Origin: Ceraceosorus guamensis
Lineage: Eukaryota; Basidiomycota; Exobasidiomycetes; Ceraceosorales; Ceraceosoraceae
Length of the DNA: 64,000 bases
Reading direction: 5' to 3'
Assembly: GCF_003144195.1 (NCBI RefSeq)
Contig: NW_020290008.1
Coordinates: forward strand, 248,001 to 312,000
In this document: piece after piece, positions 23,251 to 37,405 of the stretch
Numbering within the stretch: position 1 is the first letter of the stretch
Layout of the letters: every line of letters starts with the position of its first letter
Position numbers and translations under genes: made by a program
Notes under the pieces: model-generated
Databases searched by the model: none
Told to the model about the DNA's origin: nothing
The model's input: only the letters and a program-made list of their open reading frames with translations

Positions 23251-23901
23251 GAGATGTAGAAGAACCTTCGGTGAGCTTGAGTCCAGGATCGCCCCTCATT
23301 CAAACTTGAGGAAAGGAAGAAAGCGGAGCCGCACACCAGCAAGAATAGGGGTGTCGCGCTTGAGTGGAAGCGAGATGTGTTTGACTCGGTATATAGTAAT
23401 GATTTTGAGGACGAGGCGCTTGCTTGCAAAGGCGCAGGCGCTGTCGCGGCGAGCGTCAGCATCCAGCAGTGCGGCACGTCACGCATGAGACGAGAAGCTC
23501 TTCATGGTGAGCGCGCGCTTCTGCCGCACGCGATGCTGCACGGCATCAGACCGTTTCCAAACTCACGTGATGCATGTTCGCCCCATCTGGAAGTGCACGG
23601 TTGCTTGACTTCAAGGCATGTGAGAGCGCTCGATCGAGACATGACCTGAGCGGAGCTACATATGTACACTCTGACTACTGATAGATGCTCACTTGCTCAC
23701 GCACACCATCCTTCAATCCTGACCCGTGACTGATCATCTTCCAACTCTCTTCAAGATCTTTCATCAACCCATGCAGATCTCGTGACTAATCTCTACCGGG
23801 CGATACGAGGAACACGTCATCTGCGCAAAGTCATCAACGAGAACGCGGTCAGAACGAGCATACAATCAAGAGTTCGACGTTTGTCCCCGCATCTAGCGAC
23901 G
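23251..23901. promoter_or_regulatory. Divergent promoter region NUP1-like / NHX1
   Basis: A 651-bp gap between start codons of genes reading outward. No other gene is supported. The open frame continuing upstream of the NHX1 ATG begins at a GTG and is taken as 5' leader. Confidence 0.45.
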
Positions 23902-26669
23902 ATGTCAGACGGCGTCTTTGCGCCGCATCGCACAGCAACGACCTCTATCTTGTCTGACATCACATCAGCTCTGGGCGGAGATGCTACCCAAATTCTTGCC
24001 ACGGCCACCAGCTCTGGGACGGCAACCTCTACAGCGACGCTACCAGCTGCGCCAGTGCCTCCACCCGCAGAACAAGCAGAGCGAGATTCCTCCCTGGCAC
24101 TTTTCCTCGTCTTGCTCTTGCTCATTCTCTCCTTTTGGGCCTCTTACTACCTCAAGCTGCGACGCATTACTTCGGTGCACGAGACTTTGGTTGGTCTCTT
24201 CGCTGGAATGCTGGTTGGCGCTGCGCTGAGGATCGGACCGGGTGTGGAGGTGCAACGGCTGTTGAGCTTCAGCAACACGATTATGCTCAACGTGCTTCTA
24301 CCACCAATCATTCTGGCTAGTGGTTATGACTTACGGCAGGTGAGCTTCTGGGCGGGATGTGTGGCTGTGGGCAGGTACGAAGACAGACCCGACTTCACGT
24401 GGGCGTGTTTGCAGACGAGTGCTGCCTGTACGCACAACTGACTGGGCGCGTCCATGCGTTTCGGCTCACAGGAGAGCTTCTTCCGCAATTTTGGTACGAT
24501 CCTGACGTTCGCATTTGCAGGAACCTTCATCAGTGCAATCGTGATTGGGTGAGTGCCAGAGGACGTTCTCCCCACGATGAGCTCCAAATCGAACTTCTTC
24601 ATCTCATCCTTGCTCGATCTGATGTTAGTGTCCTGGTCTACGTTTGGTCAATGCTGCATCTCGAGTCCCTCTCCTTGACTCTACTGGAATGCCTCATCTT
24701 TGGCTCGACGCTGAGCGCCACGGATCCGGTCACCATTCTCGCTATTTTCAACACCTACAAGGTCGATCCGCAGCTGTACAGCGTCATCTTTGGGGAAAGC
24801 ATTCTCAATGATGCTGTTTCCATCGTCATGTTCGAGTGAGTCTTTGGCTGGACAAGCCTCTCTACAACCTCTCGAGAGAATGCACTCAAGCGTCCGCATG
24901 TCTTCGCTCTCTTTATCAGCGTCTTGTCGACATTTCGAGGGAAACCCATCAGCATAGCTTCGCTCTTTCACGGGTTTGGGCTGTTCTTGTTCACGTTCAC
25001 CTTCAGCATGGCGCTTGGCATCAGCTTTGGGCTTGGCTGCAGCCTGATGCTCAAGCACTCTCGCTTAAGTCTGTATCCACAGCTAGAAAGCTGCTTGGTC
25101 GCTCTCATTGCGTACACGAGCTATTTCTTCAGTAATGGCGTCGGCATGGGAGGTAAGTCGACTAGACCTGCTCCACGTGCATCTTATCTTACCCACTTTG
25201 CACGACGCTTGGCACACAGGCATCGTCTCTTTGCTTTTCTGCGGCATCACGCTTAAACACTACGCTTATCACAACATGTCTCGGCGTACGCAAAGAGCGA
25301 CGAGATACATTTTTCAGACTTTGTCTAGTGTGAGTCCCACGTCACTGCGCCATCAACTCGTTCAGGTAACTCATCGCGCGTGGTATCTTTGCAGCTTTCC
25401 GAAAATTTCATCTTCATCTACCTTGGCCTCAGTCTCTTCACGCAAGACACGCTGGTGTACAAGCCGCTCTTTATCGTCGTCACCGTAGCAGCAGTCGTAG
25501 CCTCGCGGTACTGCGCCGTGTTCCCGCTTGCAGCTCTAGTCAACGCCATCAAGCGCGCACGCAATCTGCGGCGAGCAAGGCGAAGCGGTGCCGGAGCTCT
25601 ACGTGCTAGCAACACCGGAGACGAGCTCCCGAGAGAATACCAAATTATGCTCTTCTGGGCTGGTCTGCGGGGTGCCGTTGGCTTTGCTCTTTCCGCCGGC
25701 ATCGTCGGTCAGAATGCAGCTGCTTTGCAGACTACCGTCTTGGTCGCCGTGGTAACCACCGTCGTCGCATTTGGGGGTACGACGCCTCAGATGCTAGAAA
25801 TCCTCGGCATTCGTACAGGAGTTGAGGACGACGATGCGGAGTCTTCGGACGAAGAGTCCGAACATGCGACCTCTCCGACATCCGCCCGACTCGGTATTCG
25901 GCACCGATCATCAGGGCGTGCTAGGAATCGCTCTGATACTGGAAAACGATCTGCAGAGACTCGAGCACTGTACCATGATCAATCCGGTGACTATGACGAT
26001 GACGAAGGAGGCAGTGCTGGCTCCGAAGAGGTTCTGCCACGCTCTGCCAGTCTAGCGGGTCCCAGCATAGGCAGGGGAGCTGGCGGTCTGGATGCTGCAG
26101 CAGAAGCAGGTCTGGTCGGCGTTGGAGGCGAAGAGGACAGGAGCGTGCGGGCATTCTTGGATCGGGCAGGACTCATCATGCGGGATGGAAGATGGTTCTC
26201 CACACTCGACCAGAGGTACTTGACGCCTCTTTTCACCAATAGTGTGGCTTCGCGCAAGCATGAAGAGAGAAGGGCGGCCAGAAGAGCATCCGCAAATGCG
26301 GCTGCTATGGCGGCGGCCGACATGAGCGGAGAGGCGTCTGCGTGGGGAGTTCCCAAAGAAGCGTGGGCACCGCCTGGGGAAAGGGACGCAGATGCGGCCA
26401 GCGATGATGCGGCAGGAGCGAGCGACGACGATGCGGGGGGCGGCGTAAGGAGTCTGGGCCACTCTACGAACAGATCTGGCAGCGGTAGACTACCGATCAG
26501 GAGAGCAGGCAGCAGGGGCGGATCGGACGACGATTTGACCGTCTTCAACTCTAGATCAGGGTCCGCAGCGTCTACGCCTGTACACTCCGCTGGTGCGCGC
26601 ATGTCTGGTGCCTTTGCCCCGAGCAGCGCGGACAATAGCTCTTCTGCTTGGGCCACGCATAGACCATGA
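23902..26669 (+). CDS. NHX1: Endosomal/vacuolar Na+(K+)/H+ exchanger (NHX, CPA1 family)
   Basis: Exons 23902-24339, 24472-24548, 24629-24835, 24920-25152, 25220-25329 and 25395-26669 give 779 aa (yeast Nhx1 is 633). It is a polytopic antiporter that exchanges cytosolic Na+ or K+ for luminal H+ in late endosomes and vacuoles, controlling pH and traffic. Diagnostic motifs are [16 protein letters not shown] (amiloride-site helix), [17 protein letters not shown] (ion-site Asp), [55 protein letters not shown] and [14 protein letters not shown] short N-terminal hydrophobic segment precedes a Ser/Thr/Pro-rich lumenal stretch. The C-terminal 270 residues or so are cytosolic, acidic and low complexity, longer than in yeast. 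It is the first of four consecutive membrane-traffic genes. Confidence 0.95.
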
Positions 26670-26969
26670 GCATTCAAAAGGTGGCTCTTCACGAATGCAT
26701 TTCTTGATTGACATCGTCGTGCTTTAGCGCAACGAGCTAGCTTGCTTGAGGCTGAAACTTGATCGAAGTTCACGTAGAGGAAAGACGAATCGTATACATT
26801 GCCATGCCCAGCGCTACATTTACGTCTAACGATGAGAGGCAGCGCAAATCACTGAATGAGCGAGAAACAAGGGGCCATTGCCGTGATAGTGCCTAGAGGC
26901 AGGGCTCCACGTTAGACTTCTCACCAGAGGGTAAGCCAAGTCTAGCCTTGCCGCTCGATGTCGAGGGGA

Positions 26970-28491
<1,522 letters not shown>

Positions 28492-29432
28492 GATGGCGGT
28501 GTGCGATGTATGCGATGAAGCTGGAGAGGATATCTGCGGCGTGCCAACTCTGACCTTGATCGCGGGTCTAGCCAGGCTTGCGTAGAGGTCGGGGACGAAT
28601 CAAGCTGTTTCCAACTGGGGCTCGGCTGCCTTTGAAGTAGTCAATGGCTGCCTATTCAGGTCGTGAATCTTGCGTATGGAGGTGCAGGATGATGGTCAAC
28701 CAGCAAGCGCCGTCGTCATGGTTACCAACTTTGGGCTTTGACCCCATGGCAGCTCATCGTAACAACTCACACACTGCGCGTCATCGCCGAGCTGTAATGT
28801 TGATCATGCGTGCGCACGCCAGGCGGCGTCACACAGCTTGGCTGGCCCACTGCCCGGCCGTACTCAAGGCAGCGTAGGGCGCATACTACTCAGACTGCTA
28901 AGTTGTGACGCGATAGGCGCATCTGCACCATCTGCAGCGCCACACCCCGCCTGCCTATAGTGCCTGCTGCCTTTCGCCAGTTCTCCACGTGGTTGAATGA
29001 TGGCAGTAGGCGCACAAGCCAGCTCAATCGTTCGACGGCCGCCGGTCAGGTCGCAGCTTTAGGAAGTCGAATTGAGTCTTTGTGTTGAGTGTAGAGTGTA
29101 TAACCAAGATCGCATCCAGATATCCAGATGCAAGTCGATACACACATATAGGGATCGTTGTTCCATCGCTTTCACACATGCCGTAGGCCGGATCGGTCTC
29201 TTCTCCGTCATTGTGGACTCCACTCGACTTCTGACAACGCTCACGTCATCCTGTAACCAGTGACGCATCGGCAGTCAGATCGCCCAGCTGCGAAGCGTCT
29301 CGGTTGAGCCTTCTACGCAAACGTGCTGGAGCGTGGACAGATCTGGTGCAACGAGACGAAGCATCAGCTCGAAACCTGCAGCATAACCAGCAGAGTGGAA
29401 GCGGTCTACTCTGACCTATACGCGACCGCACA
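28492..29432. promoter_or_regulatory. Divergent promoter region YPT1 / beta-adaptin
   Basis: A 941-bp gap between the start codons of two outward-reading traffic genes. No gene is supported inside it. It should hold both promoters and 5' leaders, but I could not assign specific elements. Confidence 0.45.
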
Positions 29433-32202
29433 ATGTCGCGTCCCCGATTCTTCACCGCTCCTCGGAAGGGAGAGAATTTCGAGCTCAGGGCGGATCTCAA
29501 CTCAGAGTATCGAGACAGGAGGAAGGATGCGATCAAAAGAGTCATTGCGAACATGACGGTGGGCAAAGATGTGTCGGGACTGTTTCCTGATGTGCTGAAG
29601 AACATGCAGACGGAAGATCTGGAACAGAAGAAGCTGGTCTATCTATACCTGATGAATTACGCAAAGACGCAACCGGAGCTGGTCATTCTGGCCGTCAACA
29701 CTTTCGTCAAGGTGAGCTGCTGTGTCCCATCTGCCGGAGCGTGTGATGGAGCAATTCTCACCGGAGCAGTGCGCTCTGCCTAACGCCTCTCATGTAGGAC
29801 TCAGACGATCCGAATCCTCTTGTCCGGGCGCTGGCAATCCGGACAATGTCGTGCTTGCGAGCCGAGAAGATCATCGACTACCTCTCTGATCCCCTGTCAA
29901 AGGCTCTGAGGGACGATAATCCCTATGTTCGAAAAACCGCTGCTATCTGTGTCGCCAAGCTGTATGAGATGAAGCCAGAGATGGCAATCGAGGATGGGTT
30001 CGTTGGGCTGTTGAGGGATTTGGTTGGAGACGCGAATCCAATGGTGAGCAGCAGCGCTCAGTCGAGGGTTTGCGATTCCGATCGAGCACGAGAGAGACGT
30101 CTGAGTATGGCCTATCCGAGGCTGATCGACTCACATGCCTTGGCTGCAGGTCGTCGCCAATGCCGTGACAGCATTGACAGACATTCACCAAACAGCGCTA
30201 GAGGCTGATCCATCCGGCCAGACAGCGCTATTCGTCATCGACAACAGCATCCTCGCGAGACTTCTTATTGCGCTTAATGAATGCACTGAATGGGGACGAA
30301 TCGCCATCCTCTCCAGCCTTGCAAGGTACAAGCCTGCCCCAGGAGAAGACGGAGACAGGGATGCAGAGCACATTTGTGAACGCGTCGTGCCGCAATTCCA
30401 ACATGCCAATGGCAGTGTCGTGCTAAGCGCTGTGAAGGTTATCATGATTCACATGGATCGGGTGCAGAAGCCAGAATTCGTCAAGCAGCTAGTTAGGAAG
30501 ATGGCCCCTCCTCTAGGTGTGTACAATGTACAGCGTGATCGTAGGCGGGATTGCTCAAGTTGACCAAATTTCGCGCCTTCGACCTTCATTAGTTACACTG
30601 GTCTCATCAGCACCGGAAGTCCAGTGGGTGGCATTGCGGAATATCAACCTAATCCTACAGAAGCGACCAGACGTCTTGTCGACAGAACTGAGAATATTCT
30701 TCTGCAAGTACAACGATCCATCCTACGTCAAGCTAGAGAAGCTAGGGATCATGATCAAACTGGCAAATGAACGAAATGTAGACATGCTGCTAAGCGAACT
30801 GAAGGAGTAAGTCGAGGAAATGGCATTGACCCCATCCTCACTGCCGATTGCTGACACGCGGGACTCCAAGGTACGCCTCCGAGGTAGATGTTGACTTCGT
30901 CCGTCGCTCGATAAGGGCAATCGGGCAGTGTGCCATCAAGATCGACGATGCCGCAGAAAGATGCGTGCACGTGTTGCTAGACCTGATAGCTACGCGTGTC
31001 AGCTATGTCGTACAAGAAGCTGTTGTGGTTATCAAGGTGCGTCGGGAGCCGCTCGGAGCGTTGGCGCCGCCTTTGCCAAACTGCTAGCTGATCCGGTCTC
31101 CATCTCATTCTCTACAGGACATTTTCCGAAAGTACCCGTCAAATTACGAAGGCATCATCCCGACGCTGTGCTCCAACCTCGAAGATCTGGATGAGCCTGA
31201 AGCAAAAGCCTCGCTCATTTGGATCCTCGGAGATTACGCCGAGAAGATCGAAAACTCCGACGAGCTCTTGGCAAGCTTCTTGGACAATTTTGTCGACGAG
31301 CAATCACAAGTGCAATTCTCGATACTGACTGCTGTGGTCAAGCTCTTCCTCAAAAGACCTGACGGCAGCCAGGGCTTGGTACAAAGGACTCTGGAACTGG
31401 CGACCAAGAGCGCCGATAATCCAGACCTCAGAGACAGAGCCTTCATCTACTGGAGGCTGCTGAGTAGCTCAGACACCGGCGCTGGAAAAGTGAGCATACT
31501 TCAGCTCTTTTTGAAAAGCTTTTGTCGCAAGGCGAGCTAACCCGTCATCGCGCACCGCAGTCCATCGTCCTCGCAGATAGACCGGCAATATCGATCCCAC
31601 TCACTACAATCTCGCCTGCTTTGCTTGAAGAGCTCATCGCCGACTTGTCATCACTTGCTAGCGCCTACCACAAACCTGAGTCTACATTCATCGGGAGGGG
31701 CAGACTTGGAGCGGATGCAATCGCGAAGAAGTGAGTGCTCACGCCACGTACGATTGATCCCTGAGCCGCATCACACTGACGCTCTTTACTCTCCACGTTT
31801 CTCAGGCGAGAAGAGGTCACCCGAGAGAAGGCGCTGGCCACCGTTGTGCAAGGCCAAGGAGCGGAGAATTTGCTGGATTTCGATGCAGACGAAGATCCTG
31901 CTGCCGCGGCTCCTGCTCCCACAGGAGGCCTTGGAGGCCTGGACGATCTGATGATGTCGGATGATACCGCATCAGCTGCGACCTCCTCGGCGGCTACCAG
32001 CAATGCGGCCTCGGCGCAACAACAGCAAGCATCGCTAAACGACCTCCTGGGCCTGTTTGATGCTGCCCCGCCAACTTCTGGAACAGGCAACACTTCTGCA
32101 CTGGACTTCCTCAACAGCATGCCCAGCGCACCCACTGCGGCGCCTGTAAGAAATCAAGCACCGGCGCAGCAACAGGGAGGCGATCTGTTGGATCTCATCT
32201 GA
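29433..32202 (+). CDS. APL2: Beta-adaptin, large subunit of the AP-1 (or AP-2) clathrin adaptor
   Basis: Exons 29433-29711, 29798-30043, 30150-30516, 30593-30806, 30871-31036, 31118-31489, 31561-31730 and 31806-32202 give 736 aa. The HEAT-repeat trunk begins [39 protein letters not shown]. Other conserved blocks include [54 protein letters not shown] and [11 protein letters not shown]. The hinge has clathrin-box motifs NLLDFD and C-terminal DLLDLI. No appendage domain follows, so the protein resembles short fungal beta-adaptins. It sorts cargo into clathrin vesicles at the trans-Golgi, endosome or plasma membrane. I cannot separate AP-1 from AP-2 by eye; AP-1 (Apl2) is favoured on length. Confidence 0.93.
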
Positions 32203-32965
32203 GAGAGAGCCACTTGCGGTTTTGTGAAATGCTGCACCGGTGCTCTCGCTTCCATGGACCTTCGCAATGCTATGTATGCAGGCCTGCTTCTTGTCATGCG
32301 CCTGGTGTCAGATGTGATGCCGCCCGGCTCCCAGAAAGCGATGACAAAAGTGTCAGCAGTCTTCTGCCATGACACGGTCGTCCCAGCACCTCCATGCCCT
32401 ACTCAGCATGTGCTCCCATGTATACCTATCACTCTTTCACGATTGAGCTGCTGTGCCACTTACGACTCGTACTTCGGTCGCCCCAAATAAACGCTGGTGA
32501 TGAATAAGTCGTCGCCAGGACCGGTCTGTCACTGAGCGCGCGTGAAGCCAAATCGGACCGTGCATGAGATCCAGCGCGACAACGCGGGGTTTCTTGGCTG
32601 TGCGAGCGTGAAGCCCGTCCTGCACCTGTACTATACATGCTGCTGAGCTTGAAGCAACACGCAAACAGCCGCGGACAATTGCACGATGGATTGAATTCAG
32701 CTGACCACTCAGATCTTTGTTCTACTACTCTGAAAGACACATGATCAACATCATCCAGCTCTCTTCTATCAAAGCAGTCGACTTCTCGCCCTTTCTCCAC
32801 CCCGAGCTGGTGTGACAGCGCTCCAGCAAAGCCTGGAGCTATTGCCGCAGAGGGCTTGCAGCAGCTTGTGCATACCTTCCTTCTACTTGGCCTTGATCTG
32901 CTCCGCCCTTCCGGCCCGTTCTCTCTGTATTCGAGCGAACCGTCTAGCTCGATTCTGCTTCCACA
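32203..32965. other. Intergenic, beta-adaptin 3' region and Hook promoter
   Basis: No gene is supported. It contains the 3' UTR of the beta-adaptin gene and the promoter and leader of the Hook gene; the latter starts at the first in-frame ATG, 32966. Confidence 0.5.
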
Positions 32966-35900
32966 ATGTCCGCTGCCGACGGAGAGACAATGAGCGATGC
33001 CGCAGAGGACCCTGTGGAAGTACCACAAACTTCAGCTGGAACGAACAGAAGCATCGAACACGAGAGGGCTGCCGAGCTACCGCCCTCAGATAGCGCTGCT
33101 GATGTCTCATCACAGCTGGAGACGGATCTTTCGGCTGTCAGCACGCAGATTTCGACCTCACCATCTGCCTCGGCTTCGGCCTCGACCAGTGCCACTTCTG
33201 ATAGGGCGAGCAGACAGGGCAGTGATACTGACTCTGATCGAGCCCGAGCCTATCTGGAATGGATACAAGCACTGTCACAAGGTGATGGCGATGTCGTGCT
33301 CAGCAAGGTCTTATCGAAACCGGAGGACCTCTGTGACGGGATTGCGCTCTTTGACATCCTCTCCAGCATTGACGTGGATCACTTCAGGAATCCGCATGCC
33401 TCGCATGAGCCAGCCAAAGACAATCTGCTCATCAGACTTGGAACATTGAAAAGGCTTTATAGACAGATCATGCTATACTACAGTGAAAGATTGGCTTCTC
33501 CCGCGGTTAGGCAACCCGATCTCGATGCGATAGCTAGACATAGCTCCTTGGTGGATCTCAATCTGCTGTGCCGACTGGCTGTTGGTCTTGCCGTGCAAAG
33601 CGACAGGAGATCGGAACACATTGCCGCGATTCAAACGCTCAAGCAGCAGCACCAGCACGCCTTGATGGTGGCGATCGAAGAAGTCGTCACTGCTTCTGCC
33701 CAACCATCAAGCTCTCAGCAAGAGGATACAACCGCTTCGGAGGGCGGTAACTTCGACTCGAGAGTGACAGACATCAACGTGACGCGCTTGAAGGCTGACA
33801 AGGAAGCGCTGGAAGCGTCGTATGTGGAGCTAGCGCGAGCGCACGAGCTGCTCAAGACTTCGGTCCAGGACACTGAGCTGGAAAAAGCCGAAATAGCCAA
33901 AGATCTGAAGCGATTGAAAGATGAGATTGAAGTCCAACGAAGAGAGGGAACAGAGGCAATGCTACGAGCAGACGTGGAGCGACTCAAAGCTGAGCTGAGA
34001 AGAAGCGAGGACAACCTCGGGGAAGCAGAGTCTGAAGTTGAAAGGCTCACCAGGAGTCATGTCGAACAAACACGAAAAGTGGACGATCTCGGCAGACGCG
34101 CGGAAGAGGCCACGCGCCTTAAGGATCAGTTAGATGAGTACAAGCATGCAGCAGATAGAGCGGCACGGATGGAGAATGTCGTCGAGAAGTACAAGAAGAA
34201 GCTGGAAGAGGGTGCCGATGTGCGGAGGCAGTTGAAGGTCCTTGAGGACCAGAATGCCGAACTCGTCGACAAGAATGCCGCTCTCGAAGACGAGTACAAG
34301 CGGGTTGCAGCCTTCAAGCCTTTGATGGACACTTACAAATCACAGATATCCGAGCTGGAGTCCAAAGCTTCCAATCTTCAAAGGGACTACAATGGTCTCA
34401 AATACGAGCACGAGCAAACCACAACCACTCTTCGAACGACCGAAGAAGCACGTACGCGTGATCGAGAGGAGATGGAGCTGTATCAAGAGCGCATTCAAGA
34501 GCTGGAGCTGGGCAGCACCGGCGCAAGCAAAGCCCGCCAAAAGCGTCTCGAGGCTATGCGCGCTACTGGTGGCGCCGAGGTGGACGGCGCAGAAGGCTTG
34601 GCCGCTGCGAACTCGACGTTGGACGAGTCTGATGACGACGATGACGTGGGCGGGGAGATTGACGATGCACTCTCGGGTACCACGATGACTGACCTCAAGA
34701 TTAGGGTGAGAAAACTGGCCAGGGAACTCGAAGCCGCTAAGGCGAACAAAGCCGACGTGAGCCGCATCTTGGTGCTGGAGAACTTGCTTGAAGATTCGCG
34801 GACCATGAAGGAGCGATACGAGCAGGACTATCTCAAAGAGCATCAAGCGAAGCTCAAGCTGCAGAGTCAATTGGAGACAATTCAGAGTGGAAAGTCAAGT
34901 TTTGGCGACGGGTGAGTATGTACAAGAAGGTCTAGGATGCGTTCTTGGTTGTGCTCAAAGTGCTCTATACCCCGCCCACACAGAGAGGAAGCGGCTTACG
35001 CTCTACGCTTGCGTCTCAACGAGACTGTAGAGGAGCTAGACAGCGTCAAGCGGGATCATGCGGCTCTTACGGTCACGCACGAAGAGTTTACGCGCGAGCT
35101 CAACATCGCCAAGTCTGACCTGACTCTCGTCAACAAAGACCAAGTCGACATTCTTCATACTCTGCGGGCATCCGTAGATGTGGAAAAGGCGGACTTAGAG
35201 GGCGTGGTGAGCCGTTTGAGAGAACAGCTCAAGAGCGTGGAAGAACAGAAACGGATGCAGACGGACCAGATCAACAAGCTGTTGATGGAAAAGGTGGACC
35301 TGCAATCCGAAGGCATAGGTCAGAGAGAAGAAGCTCTAAGAAGAGAGAGGAATTTGGGGTGAGTACGGAGCCTCCACTCAGGATCGCATACATGACCGCT
35401 GACTGCCTTTGTCCGCCACGCGCTTTCAGAGAATTGCGCTCATCTCTCGCTGGCAAAGCGCTTCCAAAAGAAGCCGAAGAGCTCATCATAAGCCTGCAGA
35501 CAAAAGCGGCAGAAGCAGAGTCTAATGTCAAAGCGGGCAAGGAAAAGCTCAGCGCAGCACGAAAGGTGATCAGGGATCCCCACAAAGCATTGATCTTAAG
35601 TTCAGAGGCTGACACGTCGTCTTGCCCGATTCGCGCAGCTCATCAAGGAGCAAGACAAGCTCATCAAGGCGGGCACGACAGACGAACAGCTCGCTGCAGC
35701 CACAGTAAGTCTCTCGCCATCAGCTTTGTTAGGCGTTCAGCTAATAACCCAATTCCTTCTGTCCGGGCGACCTAGGCCTCGCACAAATCCCAGATCGCCA
35801 CCTTGCGAAGAGAATTACGCTTGATGGCATCTGCGTTTCACGATCAGGGCGCGCAGCTCGCTGCGCACATTCGAGCTCGTAGCAGACCGACAGGAGGTAC

Positions 35901-36006
35901 AGTCGGAATGGCCGGCGGCAACTCAGCCTCGGTCAGCGCGCCTGCTTCTTGGCTAGTCCAGCAACGCAGAGCTTTGACCCCGGGCATCCTCCTCGCGAAG
36001 CGATGA
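32966..36006 (+). CDS. HOK1: Hook-family dynein/kinesin adaptor of early endosomes (Hok1-like)
   Basis: Exons 32966-34911, 34984-35358, 35430-35565, 35639-35704 and 35776-36006 give 917 aa. After a disordered Ser/Thr-rich N-terminus of about 90 residues comes the Hook domain, a calponin-homology-like helical bundle (RAYLEWIQAL, DLCDGIALFDILSSID, LKRLYRQIMLYYSE, DLNLLCRLAVGLAVQS). Nearly all of residues about 260-860 are heptad-rich coiled coil, and the end is a Ser/Ala/Pro-rich tail. In U. maydis and Aspergillus, Hook proteins link early endosomes to dynein and kinesin-3 through the FTS-FHIP complex. The first exon is very long for this genome. Neighbouring genes NHX1, YPT1 and beta-adaptin also act on endosome/Golgi membranes. 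Confidence 0.92.
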
Positions 36007-36353
36007 CTCTCGCGGCTATTCCATCCGCCCCAACCGCTACCGCTACCGCTCCCGGAGATCAAGCAAGCATTGCCTCCGGCTCTCCCAACATTCGCCTGCA
36101 GTCATCCCACTTCGTCTGCCGCGTTTCCGGTACTCGTTTCCCATCATGATCGTTTGGCCACACAACTTATACCTTTGGCTTCGCATAACAGATATTTCCT
36201 TCACCGCGAGAACTTTACGTCAGAGACCGTCTGACACCAACGTGAGCTACGCGCCATCCTGGTCACGCATTACGAATGTGAGGCTGACGAGATCGATCGA
36301 TTGATGATGATGACAAAATGTGAGGCAAGTGCACTTTGTTGGCGCCCAAGGAT
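36007..36353. other. Short convergent spacer
   Basis: A 347-bp gap between the 3' ends of the Hook gene (+) and QCR10 (-). Presumed 3' UTRs; nothing else seen. Confidence 0.5.
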
Positions 36354-36936
36354 CTAGAATGGCTTATCGCTGTCTGGTGTCTTGTCCTCGTAATACTCCC
36401 TATCATGACGACGCCGATCATCTGTGAGCATTCTGGACTGAACATTCCGTGCAAGTTTGTACGCAATCAACGACTCACTTGAGCACGGGCAGCTTTTTAA
36501 GCACGTCTGTTTGGAAGAGGGGCACGCCTGACAAGAAGAGTGTCACGGCTGCACCAGCACCAGCGCCCCATAGCGCGAGCGAAGGCACCCACCTGGTGGA
36601 AAAGGTGAATTTGGGAAGGTGGAAAAGTTGTCAGAAGGAGGTAAGCGACGACTCATTAAGATCGACTGAGAAGTTTCTTCGACTAAATTAGCCCGCACAC
36701 CTGCACGATCCCGCCAAATTCGTATCGCTCTAGCGTCCCATTGGTTGACCTCGATCGCTTTGCTTCTCCATCCTCTAGTTCCACGCTTTCTCGCGCTACT
36801 GTGCACGCGGAGGCCGTACTCACTTGATGACATTCTCGGGTGCGAATCGTCCGACATGAGGTTGGAAGCTGTACTTGACAGCTTGAGCGCGCGCGCTGGC
36901 GCGAAACGCAGATCGAGCAGCCAGGGTAGGAATCAT
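36354..36936 (-). CDS. QCR10: Cytochrome bc1 complex subunit 10 (UQCR11/QCR10)
   Basis: Exons in transcript order are 36936-36824, 36592-36479 and 36432-36354, giving 101 aa. This is a small single-span subunit of respiratory complex III in the mitochondrial inner membrane. The first exon encodes a basic N-terminus (MIPTLAARSAFRASARAQAVKY) followed by GRFAPENVIK. The second begins WVPSLALWGAGAGAAVTLFLSGVPLFQTDVLKKLPVL, matching the membrane helix and KF/YKKIPLLG-type turn of yeast Qcr10. The third gives a charged DDRRRHDREYYEDKTPDSDKPF tail. The last 46-nt intron (GTGAGT...GTCCAG) is needed to reach this tail; using the next AG would stop at once. The gene is too fragmented to appear as one open frame. 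It is divergent from a mitoribosomal gene. Confidence 0.88.
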
Positions 36937-37405
36937 CTTATTGATGATGGGGCCTCAATTGAGAGAATTCAGCTCGAGTGTGCGACAGAGCCGTGGTTTG
37001 TGGTTCGCTTCGATGTCACCTAGGCGCGACTGATGCGATGTGATGCTGTTGCTGCAGTCGATTTGTGTCTGAGTGTGAGTTTGAGGGTGTGAGTTTGGGA
37101 AATCCGGTCGCAGTGGTTGGTCGGCGCCGGCTCGAAACGGACGCGCGCGTACTGTGACTCTTGGCTGTCATGAAGCGCACGTCGTCCAGCTCTCATGTCC
37201 TTCCACGTGGACAATCTTGATCACGTGCTTATTTCAGCGCTGCTGACCTCAATCCCAGGCAAGAAGTTGAGGAAGCATATGAGGTCCTGAGTGCGATCGC
37301 GCGATTCATCTTCGCCTCTTGATCGCCCTCCTGCTTCAACCCTACTCGTCTCGTCAGCAAAACCGAAGCGCGGCATTTGGCGCACCTCCAAGGGCTTGCG
37401 TTGCA
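36937..37405. promoter_or_regulatory. Divergent promoter region QCR10 / MRP51-like
   Basis: A 469-bp gap between the start codons of two outward-reading genes whose products are both predicted mitochondrial. It is a candidate shared promoter. No specific element is assigned. Confidence 0.5.
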